Counted from the first letter of the stretch, positions 45,365 to 58,799 are shown. The stretch is DNA of 64,000 nt from Rotaria sordida (GCA_905250125.1 CAJNOL010001176.1:1-64000), one strand, 5' to 3'. Numbers and translations: made by a program. Notes: generated from the letters alone by a model not told the origin.

Positions 45365-47560
45365 ATGGATAAAAATGATACGGAACAAGTAACATCATCA
45401 ACAATTGCTGAATCTCCCTCAACTAATGTTGAAAGTAATCAACAACGAAATGATTCAATGGGCGATTGTGGATTTTTTTATGCTGGAAGGTACGTTCTTT
45501 TTTTCTTTCTTTCTTTCTTTCTTTCTCTTGAAATGTTTTCTTTTTATTTTTAATTGGATTTTTATTTAGTTTGTCAGCTGAAGTAGTACGTCGTGTAAAT
45601 GCACTTCGAAATCTTCAAGTTGAACATCATAAAATTGAAGCCAATTTTTTTGAAGAAGTTCATGCACTTGAATGTCGCTATTTAAGCAAATATCAACAAC
45701 TTTTCGATAAAGTATTTTCATGATATTCATTTCTATAAATTAAATTTTGATTTTTTGTTTATTTAGCGTTTGAATATTGTTAAAGGTACTTATGAACCAA
45801 CAGAAGCTGAAGTTAAATGTGCATTTGATGGAGATGAAGTATGTAGTATGATTTACTTTATTGTTTTTTTTTTTTGGATAAAAATTTTTCATATTTTTTA
45901 TAGAATAAAGAACAAACACCAAAACCAGCTGACGAAACAAAAAAAGATGAAGGTCAGTTTTTCTATATGCAGGCAATATCTACATTACTTTATATTTATA
46001 TCAACACTTGCAAATACAACAGAAAAAAAGAATGTTGACATGTTATTGTATAATGATATGACCTTGGAAAAAAAGTACTTTTAACTAGAATAATAGAAGG
46101 TTTACTAATATTTTAGAAGAATTCATATCATATAAAATTTAAAGATAAAATCTGTCAAAAACAAAAAATTTTATTACAGTAACTATTTTACATCCTGTCT
46201 ATCACCATCTCGATATAATCGATTGTTTTTTTTTTAATTTTCATCAGCATCAATGAATGGGGAATGAGGAAATCATCCGAAGTAATTCATCATTTTTGGG
46301 TTCATATTTCTTTCAAAGAAGATATCTAGACTAGAATAATCCTATAAAGGTCAAAGTCTAAAGATCTTTGTTATTAGAGTTATTTAGAAAAATCGGAAGT
46401 TTTTCATGAAAGTATGAGACTTAGAGATAAAATTTCTGATCGAAAAAGTTTTACGTTTTTTTTCTGACAATAACCAATTCTTCTGACAGATAATAAAACA
46501 TTTTCATGTTTTCTATTTTTAGAAAAAAAAGTCGGCATTCCAGAATTCTGGTTACATGTATTAAAAAATTCCGATGTAATTTCAGAATTAATCAAAGTAA
46601 AACAAAATTAAAATTGATATATGATTCATAAAAAAATTTTCATATACTTAAAATAATATTCTAGGAACCAGATGAACAAGTTCTTAAACATCTTATTGAT
46701 ATACGTATAATAATGAAAAATGACTCTCAAAATAAAGTTTTCACTATTGAATTTGAATTTACACCAAATGAATATTTTACAAATACAATATTAACAAAAA
46801 CATATGAACTTCGTACAGGACTTGATGAACAAGAACCATTATCATATGAAGGACCAGAAATAACTAAATCTAAGGGTTGTGAAATTCAATGGAATATAGG
46901 AAAAAATGTTACAATTAAAACTGTTAAAAAAAAACAAAAACATAAAAATCGTGGAACAATTCGTGTTGTTACAAAAGAAGTAGAAGCAGATTCATTTTTT
47001 AATTTTTTTTCACCACCCGATGGTATATTTTAATTAAAATGTTATTCATAGAGAAAACAAAAATCTTTTTTTTTTTTTTTTTAGTGCCAGAAGATCTTGA
47101 CGCTGATTTTGAAGATAGTGATGAAATGAGAATGTTAGCAGCTGATTTTGAAATAGGTCATTTATTTAGAGATTCAATTGTACCAAAAGCCGTACTTTAT
47201 TTTACTGGTGAAGTTGGTGAAGAAGATGATGAACATGTAAAAAAGAATTTTAATTATTAGAAAAATATTTTTTTTTTGTGTTTTTTTTTTCTTAAGTATG
47301 ATGAAGATGAAGATGAAGATGATGATGACGATGATGATGATGATGATGATGACGATGATGATCAAGATGAACATAAACGAAATACTCACGGTAGTCATCA
47401 TCATGCTAGTGGTGGTAAACATGGTTCTGGTGGTGTTCGTATTCATTAAATAATTCAAAATTTGACGATATCTTTTTTTAAATTTAAATAGAAAACTCGA
47501 GGAAGAAAACAACCTGGTGCCGGTAATAGTGGTCAACAACCCGAATGTAAACAACAGTAG
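45365..47560 (+). CDS. NAP1L1: Nucleosome assembly protein 1-like histone chaperone
   Basis: Nine exons (45365-45489, 45570-45711, 45767-45838, 45904-45952, 46523-46596, 46665-47022, 47085-47236, 47297-47434, 47492-47560) give 392 residues, the usual length of animal NAP1L1/4. The NAP domain is clear: RRVNALRNLQVEHHKIEANF in the dimerisation helix, ALECRYLSKYQQLFDK, GTYEPTEAEVKC, GIPEFWLHVLKN, TPNEYFTNTILTKTYEL, KKKQKHKNRGT (nuclear-localisation-like), DSFFNFFSPP and ADFEIGHLFRDSIVPKAVLYF. An Asp-rich tract of about 20 residues is the acidic histone-binding tail. The end, CKQQ, matches the vertebrate C-terminus (a CaaX-like box). Role: H2A-H2B chaperone shuttling between cytoplasm and nucleus. 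The exon 8 donor (GTTCGT) is atypical but is the one that keeps the frame. Confidence 0.96.
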
Positions 47561-48991
47561 AACAAAGAAAAAAAAAGTGCGCATGTTTTTCTTTTTACAG
47601 ATGCTATTTTTTTTTCTTTGTTCTTTTTTTGTTTTTTTTTTCAAAGGTTTATTTATTGTTGTTATATCTTGAAAGGAAAATTCTTTTTTTTTTTTGTTTT
47701 TGTTTCAACTAATTGGATAAAATGGTTGAGAAAAAGAAAATATAAGATAGATAAGAAAAGAAGAAAGAATTTTTAAGTGTATTTCTTTATTCGTTATCAG
47801 TAGAAGTTTGTTACCTTTCTTTAAGTATAAGAGCACAAGCGTAGATATGGTAATGTGATAGAAGGAGAGAAAAACAAATTCTACAAGATTTTTCCTACTA
47901 AAATTCATTGAAGTTAATCTTACGATAAGAAGCATATCGATAATATATACGCTGCAGCTATACAACCAGTCAGTTTCAGATAAAGACAGTACACTGAAAA
48001 AAAATGATCCAAAACAACTTGAAAATGGTTTTGTAGATGCATGATAAGTCTTTTTCCAAGGATTAAATTGGTTTCAATTCTCGAAACTTTTTTTTAGTAT
48101 AAGACCGACAAACTTCGAATCCAAGTCCGAATCTTACTGTTAATACTCCCAATAAGAGCTTTTAATTTGCACTTGATAGTCGCTCCGAAGGTATGAGATA
48201 CTTTTTGTGATTATTTCTATTCGACGACTAACATACTCTACAGATTTTTCCGGTAATATTGATTGTGCAAGTTATAATTTTGACTCTAGAGTACACTTAA
48301 TGGACTCTAGTCCAAGATCCATCTTTTGATAGTCTCATTTGACGTAATCAACATCCAAAAAGAACTCTCATTACATAAGTTTATTTAATAAAAATCGAAA
48401 AATAAATAAGTTACACTAATGATCCACCGGTTCTATATCTGATCACAAATCACAGAGATTACACTCCACGATCATTAACAAGCAAACTTTTGAATTTTGT
48501 ACGATGCTTAAAATGATTTCACAGTAAATTATATACTATGTGTTTTACATTGTGTTTAAACTGAGAGCTTTTTTCAATAGTTTATCGATTGTAATTAGAT
48601 GATACTCACGAGTCATATGAATGTTTGATCGGTCATATATGAGATAATTTCTTTTGCCATTTGAACTAATCGATGTATATGCAAAGCAGTTACATTATAA
48701 AGAAAGAACTACGTAAGTCGAGAGGAAAAAAACTAATATTGACTATTTAAGTATGGCTATTATTATATTATTGTTCACTCGATTTGCTTTAAGCGATTGT
48801 CGTTCTGAATGTGTTTGCCTTATTCTTATTGAATGATTGATAAAATTGATTCTATAGTTTACGACTGATTTTTACAAGAACTAGAACAATTCAAATAGAC
48901 TTGTTGAAACGAATTTGAAGTTTTTTTTTTTATATTCTATTTGTACAATTGACATCATATATATATATTAATATGATAAAAAAAAAATCAA
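47561..48991. other. Convergent intergenic region, nothing recognised
   Basis: The NAP1L1 3' flank starts with long T-runs. No gene, palindrome or dispersed repeat was recognised in the rest, apart from short AT-rich direct repeats. Confidence 0.5.
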
Positions 48992-49753
48992 TTAGTCCTC
49001 GTCATTATTATCATTTTCTTTAATAACTTCAACACAAACAGGATTTCGTTTATATATTTTAATTTCTTGTATAGAATCATAATTAGATTGTTGTTGTTGT
49101 CGTTGTTGTTCTTCAGGTTCTTGAATATTTTCTACTTCAAAATCAAATAATGCATCAAGTGGAGTTGTTGGTGGATCTTTTGGTGCTGGTTTTTGTAATG
49201 TACGAGCTAAATGAAGCCATACATCAACTTTTTCCCAACGATTATTATGATTTACAATATTTTTTTGTTGACTTGGAATGTATGATGATCGAATAGGTAC
49301 ACTACGTTTACTTGATGATGATGATGATATACCTCGATTTATTGATGGTAAACTAACTCGATTTGATGATATTGTTGTTGTACTAGCTTCAAAATCACTA
49401 CTATTATCAGTAGTTATGGATGAATGTAATTTTGCATTTGTACGTGTTATTAATGGCAATGATGATGAAAGAATTGCAAGACCACGATATGGTTTATGGG
49501 GACGTGGTGAATTTCTTTTTTCTAAATTTGCTTGATTATGTTGTTCAATATGAAGTAAATTATTATTAATTATTTTTGTTGATTGTTGTTTTGCATTTGT
49601 ATTTATAGTTAATGGATGAAGATAAAGACGACGTGTTAAAATTTGTGCTGTACTACGTGATGATGTATGACGAAGATCATTTATTGTTTGACATAATTCA
49701 AGTAATGTTAATGATTTTGGTTTTATTGGTTGTGATGTTGTAGTTGACGTCAT
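48992..49753 (-). CDS. Hypothetical Ser/Thr/Asn-rich protein
   Basis: An uninterrupted 253-codon frame with the same codon bias as the neighbouring genes. It is low-complexity (SSSSSS, QQRQQQQ) with some ordered-looking pieces: LTLLELCQTINDLRHT near the N-terminus, PYRGLAILSSSLPLI in the middle, and RWEKVDVWLHLARTLQ followed by PPTTPLDALFDFEVE near the C-terminus. It ends in an acidic tail. There is no signal peptide or TM segment. I do not recognise the family. The start is supported by an acceptor-like TATTCTAG six bases before the ATG. It is divergent from the TPR-SET gene. A single coding exon in an intron-rich neighbourhood is unusual; further exons cannot be excluded. Confidence 0.65.
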   Translation of the reverse strand: MTSTTTSQPIKPKSLTLLELCQTINDLRHTSSRSTAQILTRRLYLHPLTINTNAKQQSTKIINNNLLHIEQHNQANLEKRNSPRPHKPYRGLAILSSSLPLITRTNAKLHSSITTDNSSDFEASTTTISSNRVSLPSINRGISSSSSSKRSVPIRSSYIPSQQKNIVNHNNRWEKVDVWLHLARTLQKPAPKDPPTTPLDALFDFEVENIQEPEEQQRQQQQSNYDSIQEIKIYKRNPVCVEVIKENDNNDED

Positions 49754-50321
49754 ACGTAACTAGAATATAAAGATATAAAAATTAGTCTTACTTTTTAAAT
49801 TCTTTTATCAAATATAAGAACAAATAAAATATTCTAATAAACACTGACATCATCTATTATTTCTTGTATTGTACATCGGGTTCGTTTTTGCATTTTCATT
49901 CAACTAAATCTCAAAATAATTTTTCTTCTCTTTTTTTTTCTTTCATTAAAATATCTTTATACATTGTATTACACAGGAAAAAAACCTAATTAAATCAAAA
50001 TACATGGGTATGTCTTCTTATTTTTTGTAACATGATCGTCATATGTAATGTCAGAAGAAACAGCAATAACATACTTTATTGATTATTTGCCGACAATAAA
50101 ACAAAGTGAAAGAAAATATTTTTCAAGTGTTTAAAAGAAAACATGACATATGAACAAAATACGACTGAAATTAAATTTTTTTTGTCAAATGATGTCGCTT
50201 GAGTATAAACCTACTAACAAAAAAACTATTCTTTATCGATTGGTTGTTTATATAGGTTTTCTTTTCTTTTTTTTTTTATTAAATTCAAAAATATATATAT
50301 ATTTATTTACATAGATTAAAA
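49754..50321. promoter_or_regulatory. Divergent upstream region
   Basis: 568 bp between the hypothetical gene and the TPR-SET gene, presumably holding both promoters. An acceptor-like AG precedes each start codon by 6-7 bases (TATTCTAG on minus, TTTACATAG on plus). No other element is seen. Confidence 0.45.
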
Positions 50322-53300
50322 ATGTCTAAATCACGATCAAAAATAAAACGATCGATAATAACATCTTCTACAACTCTTGTTAGTATATCTGATGAACATG
50401 AATTATCTATATGTTGTTCAAATCGTAATTGTCCATCACATTGGCATAGTCGTTTAACTGAAAAACTTAAACATCTTCAACAATCGAAATTAAAAAATTC
50501 TTGTTCAAAACCTCCTGAAATTGAATCTAAACATCATTATAAATTATCTTATCCAGATATATTATCAAAATTATTTCAAATTAATGAATTAGATGATAAT
50601 AATCATGAAATATATTCAAAACCAATTGATAAATCAATCATACTTAATAAACATGATTTATTTATTAATCAAATATCTAAAACATTTGATAATTTAGCAC
50701 ATATTTTTATTAAAAATAATCTTAATTTACAAATGAAATATCGAATGATTCCATTAATTTCTGATCCATTTTCTGATCAGGTTTAAAAACAAAAATTAAT
50801 TAATTTTAATTCTTTATTTTTTTTTATATTAGATGGATCGTATGGAAGCTTCAACACAATTAAAAATTAATCTTCTTCGTATAAATCATATACATTTAAA
50901 TTGTCGTTTAACTGTAAAAATTATTTCAACACCAATATGGAATCGTTCAGCTGTACATGTTATTGTACAAGATGAAAATATGGATTGTCTTCGTTTATCA
51001 ATTTATAATTGGTCATATATTATTGATACAAGACAAATTAAATCATATAAATATATTCAAAAACGTTTAACATATTTATTACCAATGAATTCATCTATTA
51101 TTTTATTAGATCCATGGTTAAAAAAATGTCATGATGATGATATTTCATTACGTTGTGAATCACCTAATACACATTTATTAATGATTGATTTTGAAAAACA
51201 TTGTTCAACAAGTAATAAAATAAATGTTGAACAATTAAGACAATTAGGAAATGAATGTTATCAAATGGATGATAGTCTTAGTGCTATTGAATTTTATACA
51301 TTTGCATTAAAACAACTTGATGAACAACAAGAAAAAGAATTAACATTAAAAGGACAATCAAGTATGTAGAAAGATTTATTTAAGTAATCAGAATATGAAT
51401 AGATAATTGATCTTGGAATTGTAATCGATTGAGAATTTTTCAACTGATCCAGCTCGGCAAATCTAAATTTCAGATCTCTGTTGACTAAGATCGTCTTTCT
51501 CATTTATCTTTTAATAAGTTAATTGTCATTAAAATAAATAATTATGATGGTAAACATACAGGATGTTGAACATATTCGAATTCACCGACAAACTAATAAT
51601 TCTAAAATATGAGCTGTTTATGATATGCACTGGACGATTTTTAAAGTATTTACAGTATATATTATGTGTTACATTATAGAAAATTTTAGTAGGATTGTTT
51701 TCATCATGGTTGGATGGAGCTCGTCGAGGCACATAAGTAAAAGTATGTTTTCAAAAATAGATAAAAGAAATTTTATGAAAAGAAGAATTTTTCTTTATAT
51801 TTGAAATATACTTATTCTTATGTACTTCGATGAGCTCTATTCAATCATGACAAAAATAGAAAAACAATCTTACTGAAATTTTCTATTATGAAACACATGA
51901 CCTGTACTGTAAATACTTTAAAATTTGCATATTTTAGTTCGTGCAAGTTATAAGTAACTTATATTTTTAATTTGTTTGCGTACTGATGAGATTTTTCATT
52001 TGATCTGGATATGTTCAATATCCTTGAATTATAATACACACCCTTCCATTATACGATTCATAAGAATAATGTTTCAATTTAGAAAGTTTTTGAGGTTCTT
52101 TGTGTTAGTATTCTCAAGGAAATGTAAGCAAATCCGAAGTACAACCATGAGCAACTCCATTTGCTATTAATTGTAATTCATGTCCTATCATAGATAGATA
52201 AAATTCAGAATAAACCTTTCCGTTTTTTTAAGAAACCGAATTTTTTTGTGTTAACGAACAATCATCAAGAAAATTCGTTTTTGATATACTGTATTCTAGA
52301 GAATTGCGAGTTTTTTAATTAGTTAATATAGTATCTGCTCATTCGGATGAAGAGAAGGAGTTTCCTAATGAGGTCCCAACAATTACTTTTGTTGTTCATA
52401 GTAATATGAATGCTGCTGAATTTCCTCGTACCGTTCTTATTGAACATTAGCTTTTATCTGTTTTATTTTTATAATGTACTTATTAAAATAAATTATATAT
52501 TAAAAAGCTGAAAACCTTGAAATAGACTTCTTCTGACTTGTCATTCATGAAACACATATTCTATTTATTTCTAAAGGATATTCAGAATCAAGGACCCAAC
52601 ACTCAGATCTCATAAAGTCTCATCAACAAAGCTATCGATTTACATTTCGACTTTAATAAAGCGTTGATAATAGGAGATATTCAAATAAATACTGCTTGAT
52701 TATCGCAATTCGGTACAATTCTATTTTTGATATCCGATGTGAAAATTTAGCTAAAGAATTTTTTGAAATACGATCTAAAAGTAGTGTTAATGCATAACAG
52801 TAGAAAATTGACCCTTCCTCCATACACAAATATGACTGATACATTAGCAACAATTCATCACATACTGTGACATCTTCGTACTATCGTTCACTCCTCACAC
52901 ACCCTGATAGATATACTCGCAAGTAGAGTCCATCCGGTCCAAGAATTTTTGAATCCGGATCCGGCCGATCAAAAGTTTTAGATTCGAAAATGATTGATTA
53001 TTCTTTTGTGGAAAGAGTCCATTGGACTCAAAGATTTCTGGACTCGGACTCGATGGGCTTTACTCGAGAAACCAAAGTCTACTATAGGATGAATATTTAG
53101 AAGTTCTTTGCCCTTCTTTCACAATCATTGTACTAAATCATTGCCGTGCATTAACAGTATATAGTAATTCACAAATCAAAATCTATGTTAGTGAATTCTC
53201 TCTTTTACAATGTCAACAGTTCCATCAATTTTTACATTTTAATCGTGTAGGAATTATGTTAAAAAATTTTGTACTATATATATATTACTGATTGTAAGTA

Positions 53301-56300
53301 TTATTAATTTGTATTGTTTAGTGGGTCCAAAAACTGAAGAACGTGAACAACATCGTATTCGTCTATTATCTAATCGATGTGCTTGCTATTTACGTGAACG
53401 TCATCCTGCTCTAGCATTAGCTGATACTGGTATTCTTCTTTCATTGCATGAATTATCTCATTTTCTTGAATCACCAACAGCAACAGCAGGAAAACTTCTA
53501 TTTCGTTGTTTAAATGCTCATCTTTATTTAGGTTTATATGATAAAGTTGAAAGTTTATTAAAATCTCATAAAATTGGTGTTGGTTTATGTGGAGGAGAAA
53601 ATCCAGTAACAATGACTACACTTGAAAATGAATTAATAAGATTAAAAGATGAAGCTACAAAAGGTCAATATGATCTTCAAGGAATGTTATATGAACAAAT
53701 TAATAATAAATCACAAATGTTTATTGATTTATCTCATCATCATGCTAAATATCATAGAAATGATCTATTCGAAATTCGACTTTGTCAAGTAAATGATTAA
53801 AAAATTTATATAAAAAAAAAACAAAAATAACTAAATAAAAAGGTTATTTACTCTACTTTATAGACAGACGAATTAAATAAAAATCAATATCGAAATGGTT
53901 CTTATGGTGTATATGCATTAAAAGATCTTGAACCAGGAACATTATTAATTGTTGAACAACCATTTGCTAGTATTGATAATCGTATTATTAATGAAGAATA
54001 TTATCATTCAATAAATTATTGGCAAATAAAATCTAAAACTGAATATTGTACAAATGATACATTACGTTTATTAAATGAAATTGAAAAACAATTATTTATT
54101 GGTAGTGCTACATGGGCAACATTTGATAAAATTAAATTAATGCAACCTATTCGACAATGGTTAACTAAAAATATTGTTAAAAATCTTGATGAACAACAAG
54201 AAGATCATGATATACTTTCAGATTTATTAGAAAATTATGAAAATATTTTAGCAGAAAAAAAACAATGGAGAAAACCACTTTTAAAGTAGGAATTTAAGAA
54301 AAGAAACATCTGTATATCGTAGATAACATAGACCTTAGTATTGAACACAGTAGCATAAAGACATGCATCGAATCCGATTCGATGTTCTGTACGAAAAAAA
54401 ATAGCCTTTTCTTTCTGGTCATGTTGAAATTTAATATACGTAGGATTCTGCTGGAATAGAAAAGAAGCCGTTCTGATTTTCATATGTATTAATATATGTA
54501 CTATAAAAAAAATGTCAGGGCGTGAAATGCTGCTAGTCTCATTTCGTTAAGTGAAGAAAACAGAAACTAAAGAGAGTTGTGTTCTCATAATTTCATTTAA
54601 AACATGATTAATGAGAATATTGAACAAGTTTATTCAAAAGAAGTACAAAAAGCATATTAGATAGATCAGTAATTTGTCGGTGTCAATATTATTTTTTGCA
54701 AATACTACTTTGAGATGCACCAAATCCTATTCTTAGATTTGATTGGAGATGCAATCAGTGCATTCCTAATATAAACTGATTTCGAATATGATAGAAAAGA
54801 TCAGTAAATACTTCTTAAGAGGAAATCTTCGCATTTGAGATCGAATTTTGTATACATGTAAAAGGTATATAGACTGTAAAAAACTTAGTAAGATTACGTA
54901 TCAACGTATTACTATCATGTTCTTGCAACATCATACTATTCTAGTTAAGTCCTAATTTTGATTTTTGACTTGAGATTACTCATATCAATATCTGAATCAA
55001 ACTAGCTTGTTTAGAAAGTTTCGAGTGAGAATTCAAATGTTTGAATTTACGAGGAAAATCTGACGCTATAAAAAGTCAATATGTCAGCCAAATTGTAACT
55101 TACATTCGCATGCTCTAAGATTTTTTTCTGCACTTCATGTTTCTTATTTATCAGAAAAATCTGACGAAGGAAGTCCTTCAACTGTTCAATCACTTTTGAG
55201 TCAAGACTATATGTATTATGTAGATCGAAATAAATTATGAATACTCTGAAAAGAGTTCATACCCTTAGCCTCTTGCTATAGAAATACCGCATTTGTACGA
55301 TATTTTTTAAATAAATACCATAGTTCTTCTTAGGAACACCAGAAAAACTGATTTTCGAGTTTTGTCTCGAAACTTTGCATAGAGACAGACATTAACGAAG
55401 AGTAATTTCAGGTTCTTTGATTTCTTTCTATCTTGAAATAAGAACATCAAATCTGCTAGTTTACATAAATGATGATGCAAAAGACATGCTATTACCATAA
55501 CTATATCTTAGGATAGGAACAACGACAAGATCTAAAACATTCACAAAAAATTATTCTCGTTAAGGTCTGTCTTTATGCAAAGTTTCAAGTTGAAATGTGA
55601 AAATCAGTTTTCCTTGCGTTCATGAGAGGAATCACAGCATTTATTTAAAAAATAGGTAGCAATAATTTAAGAGCCATTTAAAGTTCAAATTAAAATTTAT
55701 CTATTACATTCAGTATATTTCTATGATCATATAATTTACATTACATTTTTTTTAGACAATCATCACCTCCATCTCCATATATTCCTTGGCGAGTTTTATT
55801 CGAAACTCAACAACAAAATCCATATAAATCTCGATCAGCTTATGGTTGGTATCCATCTAGTTCAATGTTTAATCATTCTTGTTTACCTAATTGTTTATGG
55901 TATTTAATTGGTGATTATTTATTTATATATGTATGTTCATCAAATGTTCGACAAGGTGATGAATTAACAATATCTTATTGTCCATTATGGATATCATCAA
56001 TAAATGAACGTACAAATCAACTTCGTCAATATGGTATTAAATCATGTCAATGTTTATTATGTTTATATGATCGATCATCATCGTTAATAGATGAATATGA
56101 AAATGAATTAAAAAAATTTTCTAATATACGTGCATTAGCACGACAAAAAAATATTTCAAATATAAATCGTTTGAATTATTTAAAACAATTACAGTGTCAT
56201 TATGAAATTTTAACAAAAAAATTTCAAGATCGTCCAATTGGTTTTATTAATGAATTTATTGATTGTGAATATATTTTATCTAATATTCAATATGAAAATA

Positions 56301-56707
56301 ATGATAATGATATAAAAGATTATTTAAATAATCAACAAAATTCATTTCTTGAACGTTTATCAAATGTTTGTCGTTTTACATTACCTGATATATCAAATCC
56401 AATTTTATTATTTGGAACACAAATACAAGTAAATTTATTAATCATATTTATTTTAGAAAGAAAAAAGATTGTTTTTTTTTGTCTCTAGTTACTTATTAAT
56501 CATATTGAACAGTTTTATACATCTGATTTAAAACAATGGAGTCGTTTATTTGAATATCTTTATGAAATTTATACATTTAAATGTTATTCATCATCGAATG
56601 ATATACAAAAAATTTTACAAGATCAGAAACAATTATTTAATTATTTTTTTCAAACACAAACTTTCCTTCAACATCCATTTATAATTAATGAAAAGAACTC
56701 AAATTAA
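50322..56707 (+). CDS. TPR and SET domain protein (SMYD4-like / fungal-type TPR-SET)
   Basis: Six exons (50322-50780, 50833-51361, 53322-53788, 53864-54285, 55756-56428, 56489-56707) give 922 residues. After a Ser/Lys-rich N-terminus, residues about 170-270 form a beta-rich module (VIVQDENMDCLRLSIYNW, NSSIILLDPWLKK) found ahead of the TPRs in many fungal TPR-SET proteins. A TPR region follows (LGNECYQMDDSLSAIEFYTF; RIRLLSNRCACYLRERHPAL), then YDLQGM and a split SET domain starting GVYALKDLEPGT (about 500). SET signature motifs are FNHSCLPNC (664-672) and GDELTISY; the post-SET Cys cluster is CQCLLC. No MYND finger is seen between the SET halves, unlike SMYD4, although Cys occur elsewhere. Inference: protein-lysine methyltransferase; substrate unknown. 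TTTACATAG lies seven bases before the ATG. Confidence 0.85.
51362..53321. other. TPR-SET intron 2
   Basis: A 2-kb intron containing a foldback element (51558-52022) and a GC-richer repeat (about 52925-53065) with words CGGATCCGG and GACTCGGACTCGATGGGCTT, related to the repeats near 34120 and 37605. No nested gene seen. Confidence 0.5.
51558..52022. mobile_element. Foldback element in TPR-SET intron 2
   Basis: The left arm begins AGGATGTTGAACATAT and the right arm's reverse complement begins AGGATATTGAACATAT. Further inward, AGTATTTACAGTA...TTATGTGTT and GAGCTC-containing segments pair. Arms are about 180-215 bp around a 70-bp loop. No coding capacity. Confidence 0.68.
54286..55755. other. 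TPR-SET intron 4 with an inverted repeat
   Basis: A 1.47-kb intron. 55327-55405 and 55560-55630 are inverted copies (GAAAAACTGATTTTC, GAAACTTTGCATAGAGACAG against CTGTCTTTATGCAAAGTTTC). The left half plus its flank to 55520 matches the repeat in the P450 intron at 39230-39440. Confidence 0.58.
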
Positions 56708-57044
56708 CTTTTTTAAATGTCCATTTGCTTGTCCGATATATATAGATGTTTACTTTTTGTTTTTGTTTAAGTCTTTCATTTGATATTAATACACAAGATG
56801 ATATATCTATTCAGTGATATATATGAAAGAGTAGAAGAAAGAAAATATAGTTGATAGTATCCTGTGATATGATTTCGTATTGAGAGATCGAAGAAAACTT
56901 AATATTAGAATCTTTGATCTGATTTAAGGGCGTATGGACACAACTTCAAGACTAGAATGAATCAAAAAGAAAACGAATCCATGTACCTTCGCTAGAGAAT
57001 AGAAATGCATTAATGTCTAATTTTTCAAACTAAAGAATACATAA

Positions 57045-57805
57045 CAGGTGATTCGAAAGTTTTGAGACAAAATATTCGTTGATTTTTGGTCCGCTTGAAA
57101 GTGTTTTCGACGAGTCAAAATCTGTGGGTTATGACCAGAATTTTGTGTTCTTTCCGAATATGGACTTAGAAACTTTGTCTCAGTTTTTGTATGAGAGTAG
57201 TGCGATAATCTTTGAAAAGTCCAAAAAATTAGTTTGGACGGAAAATTTTTCTGCTCACTTTTATATCTTCGCGATTGTAATTCGAAACTAAAAGTTAGAA
57301 CCTTTATGAATATATCAGCTTGTAGAGCAGATGATAGTCTACAAAATGTACTAGTTGATGTTCTTTTTGTCTTTTGATAAGACACTTCAATTTTCATTTT
57401 TCCTTAAACCCTCATTTTGGAAAAAATCGATTTTTTGACCAAAAACTGCTTTACTTAGAAAGGAGCTCTTGACAAAATGCCTATAAGTTCACTTGACTAA
57501 AAGCGACAGTTTAGTTCAATATCACATTTTGTAAACAAGTTTCCGTTCTATAAAACGACCAACTTCGACAAATCTTAGCATCTTCGAAAAGGAACTTATA
57601 GGGGTCAGCAAAAACCTCTTATTGCATCATTCAAGCTAATTTTTAGATCTTTCGAAGATGATCTCACTACTCTCGAAAAAAAACTGAGACAAATTTTCTA
57701 AGTCCATATTCGGAAAGAGCACAAAATTCCGATCATAACCTAGAGATTTTGACTCGTAAAGAAACTAAAACTGAACAAACATTTTGTCTCAAAACTTTTG
57801 ACTCA
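57045..57805. mobile_element. Foldback element with TTTTGAGACAAAAT termini
   Basis: The left arm (57050-57235) and right arm (about 57630-57805) are inverted copies. Both ends carry AAGTTTTGAGACAAAAT; internal matches are AATATGGACTTAGAAA and GAGAGTAGTG. The termini resemble Tc1/mariner-type ends. No transposase frame remains in the centre. Confidence 0.68.
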
Positions 57806-58799
57806 CTCGTTATTTGTGGCACTTGAAACCATTAATGCAGACCGAGTTTTTAAGTAAGATTTTGTTAGTTTTAATCGCTCTATATGACATTATTGCCGTG
57901 TTTGATGAGTTACTATTAAAAAGTATAACAATTGACAAAAAATCTTGAATTTTCGACCAGTTCCTGCCTACTTTTAAGCATTTTCACCGTATTTCATTAA
58001 GTGCTAGAATAGCTTCAGATTGAGCGATCACAACTGACTAAGTCTCACTCGAAAACTTAGCCGGTATTTACCGAAAATATTTGTTCTTTAATGTGAAAAA
58101 TCAAGAATCGATACATCTTTACTACAGAATTATAATAGTTTTGCTAGAATTTTATCACAAGTACGTGATATTGTCAGGAAATTCAAGAGAGAACTTTTGG
58201 ATCTGAAATTTTGTCTATGAGTAAGATTCATGATTCGATGAATATCTGACATTAATCTTGCAATAGTCTAGCTATGGAAACTACCTTAATATTTGATGAT
58301 TAACTTCAGTTGTCTTATTAAACAAACCTTAATTCTATTCTTTGATATATATAATTTTTATCTTATTTTAATCTGTAAACAAATATTCAAATGAAATTGA
58401 ACAATTAAACTGAAGACAATAATAACTAGTCTTTAAACGTTTTCAATTATTTATTGATACTTTCTTTACGACTTGTTGTATTTTTCCTGAAATCTATCAA
58501 TGAAATAAAAATGAATTAAACAGTAAATTATCTTCAATAATTGAAAATAAGTAAATATCTAGTGCCTAATTTTCTCGACATGTCGACATGTAAATTTACA
58601 TATCTGTTTGTTGTAAAACCACATTTTGGCCTTTTTATAGTAAAACCTCATTTTGCCTCTTTCACTGTATAATACTCTTCAATATCCTTATTCGCACTCT
58701 CCTGATTTATTATTGTAAAACTACACGCACTTGGTTAAAAATATTATAAAATACTGTCTTATTACATACTTATTTTACTGGTATTACCATCTTAATATA

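Noticed and set aside
47174-47644. 156-codon minus-strand open frame rich in Ile/Phe
   Set aside because: Antisense of the Asp-rich tract and T-runs of NAP1L1; the composition is fully explained by that.
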